NCBI GenBank assembly: GCA_016840125.1
Contig: JAEOSY010000655.1
Span: 1-34,352, forward strand
DNA from: Candidatus Helarchaeota archaeon
GTDB lineage: Archaea > Asgardarchaeota > Lokiarchaeia > Helarchaeales > HEL-GB-A
Length of the DNA stretch: 34,352 nt
Reading direction: 5' to 3'
Position 1 is the stretch's first letter. Every line of letters begins with the position of its first letter. The notes under the pieces are model-generated. The model did no database searches, was not told the DNA's origin, and worked only from the letters and a program-made list of their open reading frames with translations. This document shows positions 1 through 8,618 of the stretch, in pieces. The position numbers were made by a program, and so were the translations under genes.

Positions 1-1
1 A

Positions 2-3000
2 GATGGTCCATCACGGTTTTCATATGCCCATTTCGCGGGTTCTATCTTTGATGTTACATGGACCTCTACATTAGGAGGGAATGACGTTTATACAGTCGAT
101 CTCTTCTCACGAGTCATGACAGGTTCCATGAATTTTCCAGCTGGTTCGCATTCACCTGCATGGATCTTTACAAACGTTTCGCTCGGTGACACAGTACCAA
201 TAGCTGTAATGCTGACTGGAGATCATATGTTTAATGTTTCAGGGGAATTAGAGTACTTCCTTCCAGATTTTGGACCAGTGAATATCTGGGTCCTAGCGGA
301 TTTAACTACTCCAGGTTATTTTGCTTGGTATGAGAAAAGTTCTGGCATTCTCATCAATGGAACATTTCCATTCATTATCATGGATTATACTTTTGATTTC
401 GTAGATACTAATACGCAATTTAATTACATCCCGAATCTTTATGCTCCCGAATTAACTTCGGCGTCTGTTATCCCCTCAGCAGGTAATCAGACCACGCTCT
501 TCAACTTTAGTGTAATTTACACTGATTTTGATAATAATTTTCCTGTTTATATGAACGTGAGAATAAATGGAACGAGCTTAGCCATGGGGAAGATAAATCC
601 TTTAGATGAGAATTATATCGATGGATGTGCATATCAACTCTTGATTTATCTACAACCAGGAATGTACGAGTACTTCTTTGAATGTGCAGAATGGAGTTAT
701 TCCAATTCAACAATGTTATTTACTGGACTGAATGTAAGTAGAATAAATTTGAACTCCCCTTTACTCAGTGCGGGACAGGTGACTCCTGGGGTGGGTTACA
801 GAAGATCACCATTTATCTTCAGCGTTAATTACTCAGATGTTGATAACAACGCACCCCAATATATGAATGTGACAGTAAATTCAACCTCATACACGATGAT
901 CAAGCAAAACTCCTTGGACACCAATTATATGGATGGCTGCATTTATATCCTACCCTTGAGAATCAACGTGACTGGGAGTTATACCTATTATTTCAACTGT
1001 TCCGATGATAGCTTCACTGCTAATTTAGGACCATTTATTGGTCCCACCGTTATAGATGGGCAATTGTTTGACGGCATGTACATCAACTATACATTTGGAG
1101 TCATGGGATTGGGATTTTTCCCGTCAAGATTCGAATATACTTTCAACTCAGGATCGAGCTTCCATTGTGTATTTGACTCTATGATAGGGGTAATTTCATG
1201 GGATGTAGATCTCTTAACACGAATTATGATCAATTCTATAGGTGGGTTTCCACCTGGCACACACACCCCAGCATGGATCTTTACGAACGTGTCAATTGGG
1301 GACTTGGTTTTAATTTCTGTGCTTGGTGAGGGTGATCACACTTTCAATGTCACAGGGCAGTTGATATATGAACTTCCAGGTTACGGTCCCTTAGAAGTCT
1401 GGATTTTAGAAGATCTCACCCAACCCGGTGGAATTGCATGGTATGAAAAAAGCACCGGTATACTTCTAAATGGTACCTTCGTCTTTGCGGGTGGCGACTA
1501 TACTTTTAATTTTGTCGAAACCAATGTCGAATTTGGTTATCTCGCTAGCTATTTAGCTCAGGGAGGCGTTCTACCATTAACAGGATCCTCTTCGAATTCC
1601 TATAATTTTACAGTTACCTATATTAATTTGGACAACATTTCACCAACAAATGTTCAAATAATTCTAGATTTAGTTCCATATACCATGACGAAGGTTAACC
1701 CCTTAGATTCAGATTATACGGATGGTGTTACATATCAATATCTTAATAATTCGATGTCCGTAGGGCTCCATAACTTCTCTTTCCAAACAGTCGTCGGAAT
1801 TGATGTATTACTCTACCCATATTCAGGCATCTCTATTATTGGTCCAAATGTCACAGCTTTTGAATTTAGTGACCTATTCAATGGACAGGTTACACCAGCG
1901 ACTGGAAATGAAACAACTACTTATCGATACACGGTTATATATCAAGATACTTTAAATAATACTCCTACATGGGTGCGGGTTTATATCGATGGGATTCCAT
2001 TTGATATGACGAAAGATCCTTCCGACAATGATTTCACCAATGGCGTTGAGTACTACTATGAAAATTCATCCCTAGCCCTTGTTCCTCATACTTACTACTT
2101 CGAGGCAAATAATTCAACTACAATTCTACGAGACCCTGACGCTGGTGTATTAAACGGACCGCGAATCATCGTACGGGACTATCAAAGTATCTATACGGAT
2201 ACCCCTCCGATTATCGATGGAGTTTTCAATGCCTCAGAATGGAGTGAGGCATATCATTTCTCGACTCAAATAGATATGTATGATTTGATGAGTCCAGCTA
2301 CTCCACTTTATACATTAAATATTTCAATTTGGATATTGAACGACGGACTGAATATTTACATGTGCGTTATTATAGAGAATGAGACCTACAATGATATGGG
2401 TAATGGTGACATGCTCGCTTTAATTTTTGACAATAATAATAATCTGGTGCTTGATCCCAATGAGCATGGTTACTGGATTGGAACGGACCCTGTATCCCCA
2501 TACTATAGTGCTCATGATTGTTATTATGACTTAGCCACCTTTACACCAGACAGCAGCATGGGTGGGACTGAAGATGGGAACGTCACAGTTTCCCATACGA
2601 ATATGATTAATGGAGCTCTTGGGAATTATACCTTTGAATTTTGGATGCCATTTGCGTCCTCAGACTCCCTTGATTTACAACTCACGAATGGGAGTCAGTT
2701 CGGCATTAAATTCATTTATATAGATTATACGATAGGGTTGGTTGGAGCATTTGGTACGGTCCCGTTCATTACCTCACCAATGGAATTTTCTGATGCAACA
2801 ACTTACGCTACCTTGACATTGGAACCTCCATCACCGTTAAGCAATCACCCGCTAGATATGGTAATTTTAGAGAATAGTTCTAATGTTAATATTACTTGGC
2901 GACTTCAGAGTAAATATCCTATAGGAATGTATCAAGTTCTTCTGAATGGGACGCCCCTTCAGGGGTGGCAAGCTTGGCCGGGAAATTATACAGATCTCGT

Positions 3001-6000
3001 CATACAAGTCAATACAACCACAGTGGGGATTTGGGCTTATACTATCTTATATAACGATTCTAGAAAATGGGGTGCTCCAGATACCGTGATGGTCACTGTA
3101 GATGACCGACCTTGGCTTATCTCATCACCAATGGATGTCATGGTTATACAAAATTCAACTGGCAACTTATTGAATTGGAACTTTGCCGATAAGATAGAGG
3201 CCGGAGTCTATACTGTCTATATTAACGGATCCCCCTATCTCATCAATGTGCCATGGATCAATAATACAGCGATAAATGTGGGTATCGATACTGATAGTGG
3301 GATTGGAGCTTTTAATTACACCGTACGCTATTGGGACTTCAATGGATTTGAAGGACTGCCAGATAGTGTCATTGTGACCGTCAATGATATACCCACTGCA
3401 TTCGGAGGTGCCTTAGTAAATAATACATACATCTTCCGAAATGAAACTAGTCATATCATTAATTGGACTATTTACGATAGTCTAGGTGCATCTGGCACAT
3501 GGCGAGTCCTGCTAGATGGTTTACCCTATCTTAATTGGACTGCTTGGAGCTCTGGAGTATCATTTACCGTTCCTATTGATACTGATAGTGGGATGGCTCT
3601 CTTTAATTACACTCTACAATTCCAAGATATTTATAGCACTTTTGGTTTGGATGATCATGTCTTCATAAATATCATCGATCTGGATTCCACACTGCCTAGT
3701 GGGAACATAACCTATCCAATTGGTAACAACTCCATCCAAACAGGTTCTATTATTTCGATCAGTGGGTTTGCGAATGGAACAGGGAGCGCACTTACCGATA
3801 TTTCTATTAATTCATCCGACTATACCCTTGTTATTAGTCCAATAGGACTACCGGAAGGTATATTTCAATTTAACAACAATACAGCCATCCCGAATGGATT
3901 AACGACACTGGAGATAAATATAACAGATATGGGAAATAATTCAATAATTCTTGTTATTATTTTTACAGTGGATAATGAACTTCCCACCATTATTGTAACT
4001 AACCCCTCATCGAACGGAGTTGCACTAGCTGGTCCATCTATAACAATTGATGGCTTTGCAGACGGTACTTTTTCAAATATTACCCTCTTTTCAATTAATA
4101 ACTCAGATTTTAGTATAACTTTAGATCCAACTAATCAATCTTCAGGCAATTTTCAGCTAACAAACAATACTGCTATCCAAGGATACACCGCGATTGAAAT
4201 TTCCATTACGGATACTGCGAGCCTAACCAATACACTTGTAATTTGGGTTTACGTTGATTATGTTCTTCCATTGGGGAGTGTCAATATCCCAGCAGGCAAC
4301 TTTTCAGTTCAAACGGGAAATAACATTACTATAGCAGGATTTGCGGATGGTACAGGAAGTCCTATTCAAGATGTCACAATCAATTCCACAGATTATACTT
4401 TACTCGTGAGTCCTGTTGGACAAGTATTTGGGCTCTATGCATTTTTGAATAATACTCCTATTCAAAACGGAATGACTACGTTGGCGATTAACATCACAGA
4501 TTTAGGGAATAATTCGGTCATTTTGATCATTACCTTTATAGTGGATAATGCTGCTCCCACAATTACGATTCTATCACCCTCCAATGGCGCTTCTATTGGT
4601 ATTAATCTTGTAAATATCTCAGGAGTCGTAAATGGCACCCTCTCAAACATCGTAAGTATTCTAACAAATGATTCCAGATTTGTTATCAATATCGATCCTA
4701 CAAATTCCACCTTTGGTCCTTTCTCGTTCGTAAATACATCGAACATTCAAGGTTCTATTACCGTAAGAATAACGGTAGTTGATGAAGGTGGACTTTCCAG
4801 TTTTGATCTCATTCAGATTTATGTAGATAGTCTGGCACCGACTGCAATTTGCACTAACATTCAGTCTGGTGGGGCAATAGGTGGGAATATATTACAAATA
4901 ATTGGTATCGCAGATGGAACTGGAAGTCCGATCTCAAACATTACAATTAACGAAACCCGATTTACTCTTCAGCTCCCTGGTCCAATTGGAAACTTAACAG
5001 ATCAATATTCTTTTATTAATAACTCAAATATAGCTGATGGCCTTTACTCGATAAAAATAACAATAGAAGACATGGTAAATCGAACATTTGATTTAGTTTT
5101 GAACTTCTATATTGATAATACCCCTCCTCCAATCGTCCCATCTTTCACTGCTGTGACTATAGGAAATTCCGTCGGTTTATCGTGGAATCCGGTTTCGGAT
5201 CTTACAAATGTCACCTATATGATTTTCCGCAACGGTCAGAACATAGCAAACACGACTTCGACCCTTTACACTGATCCTAATTTAAGTCCGGGAGAGTATC
5301 TCTACAGTATTCAGGCGATAGATAATGCGGGCAACGTTGGTGAAATCACCTCGGCCTCGGTAACTATAGAGGGCGGCGACAACTTGCTCCTAATTATTTT
5401 ACTCATAGCAATTGGAAGTGCAGCGGGAGTATCCGTATTTATGATTGTTAGACGGAGAAGAAAAGTGCAAGCAGCACCACCTCTACGGCCTCCCAAATCT
5501 ACTACTGAAATAGAAGTGGTTCCAGAAGAAGAACCTGAAAAAGAGCATGAAATCAAAGAACCCACACTAGGTATCGCGGGAATAGGAAAATATTATTGCC
5601 CAGGTTGTAAGAAGTACACAGACATCGTAAAACCAGATAAATCCATAAAGTACTCGTGTCCTGATTGTGGTGAACTCTATGTAAGAGTCTTGGTCTGTCC
5701 GAATTGTGATAAAGATATGTCTCTGGGACAAATTGAATACTGGGACTATCGGGGAGAATCTCTTGAGTGTCCCACCTGTCACAACACCTTCATGGTTCCA
5801 GGGGAAGCTCCTGTCGCACCTCCACCTGCTAAGGAAGAAGAGGTAGTTGCTGAAGAAGAGGAGCTATTAACTCCAGCGTATATGAAAGTAGAGCCGGAAC
5901 AATTCATCTGTCCCAACTGTGAGGAGACCCTTAAGATTGAAAAACCAGATCCATTATTAAAATACACTTGTCCGCTCTGCGGAGCTAATCTAAAACGTCT

Positions 6001-6409
6001 TATCAACTGTCCAGATTGTGACTATCAAGAAACCTTTGACCAAGAAAAATATCCTGAATATACAAGTCGTCAAGTTCCATGTCCCAAGTGTAAAGAACGA
6101 CGTGAAGAGGAAGAGCTAAGCAAGATAATTAAACGATTACAGAGTGATGATCCCGAATCCCGGGTTCTAGCTGCTGAATTATTGGGTGAAGTCGGGAATA
6201 AAAAAGCAAGCCCCTTCCTCATCGATTCGCTCTTACATGATACGGATAATCATGTCCGCGGGATGGTTGCAATTGCTCTAGGAATGCTCGAAGTCCACAC
6301 AGCGTTACCACTACTCCAACGTATAGCTGAGGAAGAAACGGATCCGGAACTACAGGATTGCGCGAGGCGGGCGATCAAATGGCTCGAGAGTAAAAGGACT
6401 TACCAATAA
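2..6409 (+). CDS. Giant single-pass surface protein with cytosolic zinc ribbons and HEAT repeats (5' partial)
   Basis: The reading frame is open to the left edge, so the gene begins outside the window. The ATG at 116 lies inside a domain whose second copy (about nt 1056-1530) aligns with sequence upstream of it. Of the 2135 residues visible, the outside part contains two tandem X-Y-Y units (nt 2-1055 and 1056-2165), a CBM9/DOMON-like domain (nt 2195-2830, motif IIDGVFNASEW), three related beta-sandwich repeats (2845-3678), five repeats of another type (3679-5120) and an FnIII-like domain (5125-5375). NxS/T sequons are dense, suggesting N-glycosylation. One membrane helix (about nt 5380-5450) is followed by RRRRK. 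The cytosolic tail holds two CxxC-rich zinc-ribbon blocks (5590-5800, 5905-6105) and a HEAT-like helical end (6118-6390). It is probably an adhesin, S-layer-associated protein or receptor. The orientation and domain types are read from sequence; the function is inferred. Confidence 0.85.
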   Translation, partial: DGPSRFSYAHFAGSIFDVTWTSTLGGNDVYTVDLFSRVMTGSMNFPAGSHSPAWIFTNVSLGDTVPIAVMLTGDHMFNVSGELEYFLPDFGPVNIWVLADLTTPGYFAWYEKSSGILINGTFPFIIMDYTFDFVDTNTQFNYIPNLYAPELTSASVIPSAGNQTTLFNFSVIYTDFDNNFPVYMNVRINGTSLAMGKINPLDENYIDGCAYQLLIYLQPGMYEYFFECAEWSYSNSTMLFTGLNVSRINLNSPLLSAGQVTPGVGYRRSPFIFSVNYSDVDNNAPQYMNVTVNSTSYTMIKQNSLDTNYMDGCIYILPLRINVTGSYTYYFNCSDDSFTANLGPFIGPTVIDGQLFDGMYINYTFGVMGLGFFPSRFEYTFNSGSSFHCVFDSMIGVISWDVDLLTRIMINSIGGFPPGTHTPAWIFTNVSIGDLVLISVLGEGDHTFNVTGQLIYELPGYGPLEVWILEDLTQPGGIAWYEKSTGILLNGTFVFAGGDYTFNFVETNVEFGYLASYLAQGGVLPLTGSSSNSYNFTVTYINLDNISPTNVQIILDLVPYTMTKVNPLDSDYTDGVTYQYLNNSMSVGLHNFSFQTVVGIDVLLYPYSGISIIGPNVTAFEFSDLFNGQVTPATGNETTTYRYTVIYQDTLNNTPTWVRVYIDGIPFDMTKDPSDNDFTNGVEYYYENSSLALVPHTYYFEANNSTTILRDPDAGVLNGPRIIVRDYQSIYTDTPPIIDGVFNASEWSEAYHFSTQIDMYDLMSPATPLYTLNISIWILNDGLNIYMCVIIENETYNDMGNGDMLALIFDNNNNLVLDPNEHGYWIGTDPVSPYYSAHDCYYDLATFTPDSSMGGTEDGNVTVSHTNMINGALGNYTFEFWMPFASSDSLDLQLTNGSQFGIKFIYIDYTIGLVGAFGTVPFITSPMEFSDATTYATLTLEPPSPLSNHPLDMVILENSSNVNITWRLQSKYPIGMYQVLLNGTPLQGWQAWPGNYTDLVIQVNTTTVGIWAYTILYNDSRKWGAPDTVMVTVDDRPWLISSPMDVMVIQNSTGNLLNWNFADKIEAGVYTVYINGSPYLINVPWINNTAINVGIDTDSGIGAFNYTVRYWDFNGFEGLPDSVIVTVNDIPTAFGGALVNNTYIFRNETSHIINWTIYDSLGASGTWRVLLDGLPYLNWTAWSSGVSFTVPIDTDSGMALFNYTLQFQDIYSTFGLDDHVFINIIDLDSTLPSGNITYPIGNNSIQTGSIISISGFANGTGSALTDISINSSDYTLVISPIGLPEGIFQFNNNTAIPNGLTTLEINITDMGNNSIILVIIFTVDNELPTIIVTNPSSNGVALAGPSITIDGFADGTFSNITLFSINNSDFSITLDPTNQSSGNFQLTNNTAIQGYTAIEISITDTASLTNTLVIWVYVDYVLPLGSVNIPAGNFSVQTGNNITIAGFADGTGSPIQDVTINSTDYTLLVSPVGQVFGLYAFLNNTPIQNGMTTLAINITDLGNNSVILIITFIVDNAAPTITILSPSNGASIGINLVNISGVVNGTLSNIVSILTNDSRFVINIDPTNSTFGPFSFVNTSNIQGSITVRITVVDEGGLSSFDLIQIYVDSLAPTAICTNIQSGGAIGGNILQIIGIADGTGSPISNITINETRFTLQLPGPIGNLTDQYSFINNSNIADGLYSIKITIEDMVNRTFDLVLNFYIDNTPPPIVPSFTAVTIGNSVGLSWNPVSDLTNVTYMIFRNGQNIANTTSTLYTDPNLSPGEYLYSIQAIDNAGNVGEITSASVTIEGGDNLLLIILLIAIGSAAGVSVFMIVRRRRKVQAAPPLRPPKSTTEIEVVPEEEPEKEHEIKEPTLGIAGIGKYYCPGCKKYTDIVKPDKSIKYSCPDCGELYVRVLVCPNCDKDMSLGQIEYWDYRGESLECPTCHNTFMVPGEAPVAPPPAKEEEVVAEEEELLTPAYMKVEPEQFICPNCEETLKIEKPDPLLKYTCPLCGANLKRLINCPDCDYQETFDQEKYPEYTSRQVPCPKCKERREEEELSKIIKRLQSDDPESRVLAAELLGEVGNKKASPFLIDSLLHDTDNHVRGMVAIALGMLEVHTALPLLQRIAEEETDPELQDCARRAIKWLESKRTYQ

Positions 6410-6418
6410 AAGGTGTGA

Positions 6419-6601
6419 ATGATAGCACAGGCTGAAGGAACGGAAAAAGTATCATTTGAAGCTTTTCGAAAGTTAGCGCTTGCCTTATTTGTAGGTGGGA
6501 TTGTGATTATAATAGGGGGAATTACGCTTTATCTCCATCCACTCAATAAAAGAATTCATTTCATATCCCCCAAAAAAAGGAACTCATTGGGTTTTTTCTA
6601 A
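6419..6601 (+). CDS. Small single-helix membrane protein
   Basis: This 60-residue ORF starts 9 nt after the stop of the giant surface protein, with AAAGGTGTGA just before its ATG, a fair ribosome-binding site. Residues about 18-41 form one hydrophobic helix (LALALFVGGIVIIIGG region). A basic tail follows. The close spacing suggests it is co-translated with the surface protein and could be a small membrane partner. I do not recognise a family. The last residues overlap a possible terminator, so the tail may not be conserved. It could be a chance ORF, but the start signal and the helix argue for a real gene. Confidence 0.5.
   Translation: MIAQAEGTEKVSFEAFRKLALALFVGGIVIIIGGITLYLHPLNKRIHFISPKKRNSLGFF
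6569..6597 (+). terminator. Possible terminator after the surface-protein operon
   Basis: A weak stem CCCAA/TTGGG (6569-6573 with 6587-6591) is followed directly by six T residues (6592-6597). It lies at the end of the small membrane ORF and before the convergent gene on the other strand. Archaeal termination relies mainly on the T tract, so the hairpin may be incidental. Confidence 0.35.
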
Positions 6602-6711
6602 TTTTAATTCCAACAGTCGTGTGCAATTAAGAAAAGAATTTAAACCTCTTACAACTGAAGCTTGTCCAAAGCCTCTTTAATCTTTTTGGCGAAAATTTTT
6701 CCCGCAGTTGG

Positions 6712-8547
6712 TTACCTTAACATGAACTGGGACAAAATGCTCCATTTAAAAGCATAGAACCGTTTCCTCACTGCCGGGTAGAACCTATAGATCTTATATT
6801 TATAATTCTCATTCATCAGCTCCTCTGCTTGTTCGTTTAACAGCCCCAGCCATTCACAGGTACAGAGCAGTTCCGTCACAAATAATTCCGAAACCCATGG
6901 ATTTTTGCTTTCGGGTAGTACTTTTTCTTTAAACTCTTCTGCCTCTAAGTACGAGTAAAAGGGCAGAAGATCGAGGGACACCCTAAATTTAAGCATAAAG
7001 TCATATTTCCTCTCAGCAGAAGTGGAATCGATGTCCTTCCATAGGGTATCCTTCCCCCTGAGCAGCTCCTCCTTTCGGGAGGAGAGGTACGCCACATGAG
7101 CTTCCTTTCGCGCTTCCATGGTTGTTTCGAATAAATCCCCCTCGAATGAATCAGAGCCACGGTGGATCTCTAACAGACTGTATTCCAGAAGAAGCTGGTC
7201 GTTTTTAATGAGAGTGAAGAGCGGTTTGAGGAATCTTGGGAGGGCAATACTCTTTTCAACCCACTTTACCTCTGTGTTGAAGCAGTCAACTAGAATCTGT
7301 TTTAAAACCTCTGGCTCGTTTTTTTCAAGCCTATCATAAAGTAGCATGGAAAGTTCCCGGTTCTTCTGGGTGTTCGCGGCAATAAGCCGTTCTTGCATTT
7401 TAGGGAGTAAGGTGCGAGCCACCTCGGGTTTTAAGTCGAGAGCATTTCTAATCACCCATATCCAGTTTAGCAACCAAGAGTACTCAGATCTATCCAGTAT
7501 CTCTTGTGTAATGATTGAATCCCCGCAACGCTTTAAATATTGTAGCATCTTCTCATCAAAATTAGTATCCGCGGCACACAGGAACATCTTTTCTATATGC
7601 GTTGGAGTGATATTTTGAGGGAGATGCGTAATTAGATCCTGAATCAGCCATGCCTCAGAATGAGTATGGAACAATATTGAGATCAAGTCGAGTAAGCCAT
7701 CCAAATTATTCAAAAGTGCCTGAAAGAATGGTGGCTCACAAGGAAGGGTGGCTTGGGGATTTAGACGTCTTACCATGTCAAAAATTAAAATTGCAAATTC
7801 AGCATCCTCATAATCCCCACTCATTAATCTATCAATATTTTGGATGAGGAACTGGGAATCCTTCTGAACTTTATATTTCAGACTAAATTCACCCAGAAGC
7901 TTGATGAACTCGACCTTTGATAAGAGTAATCTTTTTAAACTCCTGGAGTCTATTCCCTTACTCTGTTCTAAAGCGCGTTTATAGATTTTAAGCGCGTCTA
8001 ACCCCTCCTTCTCAGTTAGGTTCCAGACCTCGTCCGCGTCAGATTGACTGGTTTTATATTGCCGGGGTATTTGCCAGTATTCGATTTTCCGCCTTGGACG
8101 GTAAATCAGGTCCAAAAGTCCGGGGGGAAGCAAAGGTAAAATTCGCTGTAAAATAAAGGCAAGGTTTTCTGAAATCACCTTGTTACGTGACCTTGGAAGG
8201 AGTAGATTCGGTAAGTATATAGAAATGAGAACCTCCAAAACCCAAGTGAAGATCTTGAGATACTCTCGTGCAACTGGACCGGTGTGGTTTTTTAAGTAAT
8301 GGACCAAGGTTGAAAGTCCCTCATCCTGCAGACGAAACAATTGCCTAGCACATTTTTTCAGCAAACTAGAGATATTAGATGGATCAATTTCGGTATCTGT
8401 AAAGATTGACCAGTCAGGTTCAATCTTTCCAGGACAGTTCCCGACAAACCCACAGTCTTGACAAATAATTTCTTCACGTATGTGATCAATCAGAATATTC
8501 GCTGATCCACAGGAAGCACAGGACTCTTTTTTGTTGTCATCACTCAT
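6712..8547 (-). CDS. TFB-type zinc ribbon fused to a long alpha-helical domain (N-terminal ribbon)
   Basis: From the ATG at 8547, chosen because GGAG sits 6 nt upstream (an in-frame ATG at 8559 has no such site), the protein has 611 residues. Residues 10-32 form a zinc ribbon, Cys10-x2-Cys13-x15-Cys29-x2-Cys32, with the same spacing and much the same sequence (SANILID for STNILTD) as the TFB encoded at 11224. The next residues, PDWSIFTD, match PEWRAFTN of that TFB, where the B-reader begins. After about residue 55 the cyclin folds of TFB are absent; instead there are about 550 residues of predicted alpha helices, probably a solenoid. The gene lies 71 nt downstream of the C-terminal-ribbon protein on the same strand and may share its transcript. 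TFIIB-family ribbons dock on RNA polymerase, so an RNAP-binding regulator is a reasonable inference. The solenoid family is not recognised. Confidence 0.88.
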   Translation of the reverse strand: MSDDNKKESCASCGSANILIDHIREEIICQDCGFVGNCPGKIEPDWSIFTDTEIDPSNISSLLKKCARQLFRLQDEGLSTLVHYLKNHTGPVAREYLKIFTWVLEVLISIYLPNLLLPRSRNKVISENLAFILQRILPLLPPGLLDLIYRPRRKIEYWQIPRQYKTSQSDADEVWNLTEKEGLDALKIYKRALEQSKGIDSRSLKRLLLSKVEFIKLLGEFSLKYKVQKDSQFLIQNIDRLMSGDYEDAEFAILIFDMVRRLNPQATLPCEPPFFQALLNNLDGLLDLISILFHTHSEAWLIQDLITHLPQNITPTHIEKMFLCAADTNFDEKMLQYLKRCGDSIITQEILDRSEYSWLLNWIWVIRNALDLKPEVARTLLPKMQERLIAANTQKNRELSMLLYDRLEKNEPEVLKQILVDCFNTEVKWVEKSIALPRFLKPLFTLIKNDQLLLEYSLLEIHRGSDSFEGDLFETTMEARKEAHVAYLSSRKEELLRGKDTLWKDIDSTSAERKYDFMLKFRVSLDLLPFYSYLEAEEFKEKVLPESKNPWVSELFVTELLCTCEWLGLLNEQAEELMNENYKYKIYRFYPAVRKRFYAFKWSILSQFMLR

Positions 8548-8618
8548 TTTGAACTCCATAAAAGCTAAATAATTGTATCAGTATAATTCTATATCATTAT
8601 AATCCCAATACAGACTGT

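Noticed and set aside
116..118. ATG at 116 as start of the surface protein
   Set aside because: The frame is open to base 2, and the sequence before the ATG aligns with the second copy of the same domain, so this is an internal Met.
5590..6105. Surface-protein zinc ribbons as a fourth TFB-type ribbon
   Set aside because: Their CxxC spacing and context (CPGCKKYTDIVKPD type) differ from the CxxC-x15-CxxC, STNILTD ribbon of TFB.
7118..7847. Plus-strand ORFs within the N-terminal-ribbon gene
   Set aside because: They lie opposite a strong coding frame with recognisable zinc ribbon and helices; no start signals or families.
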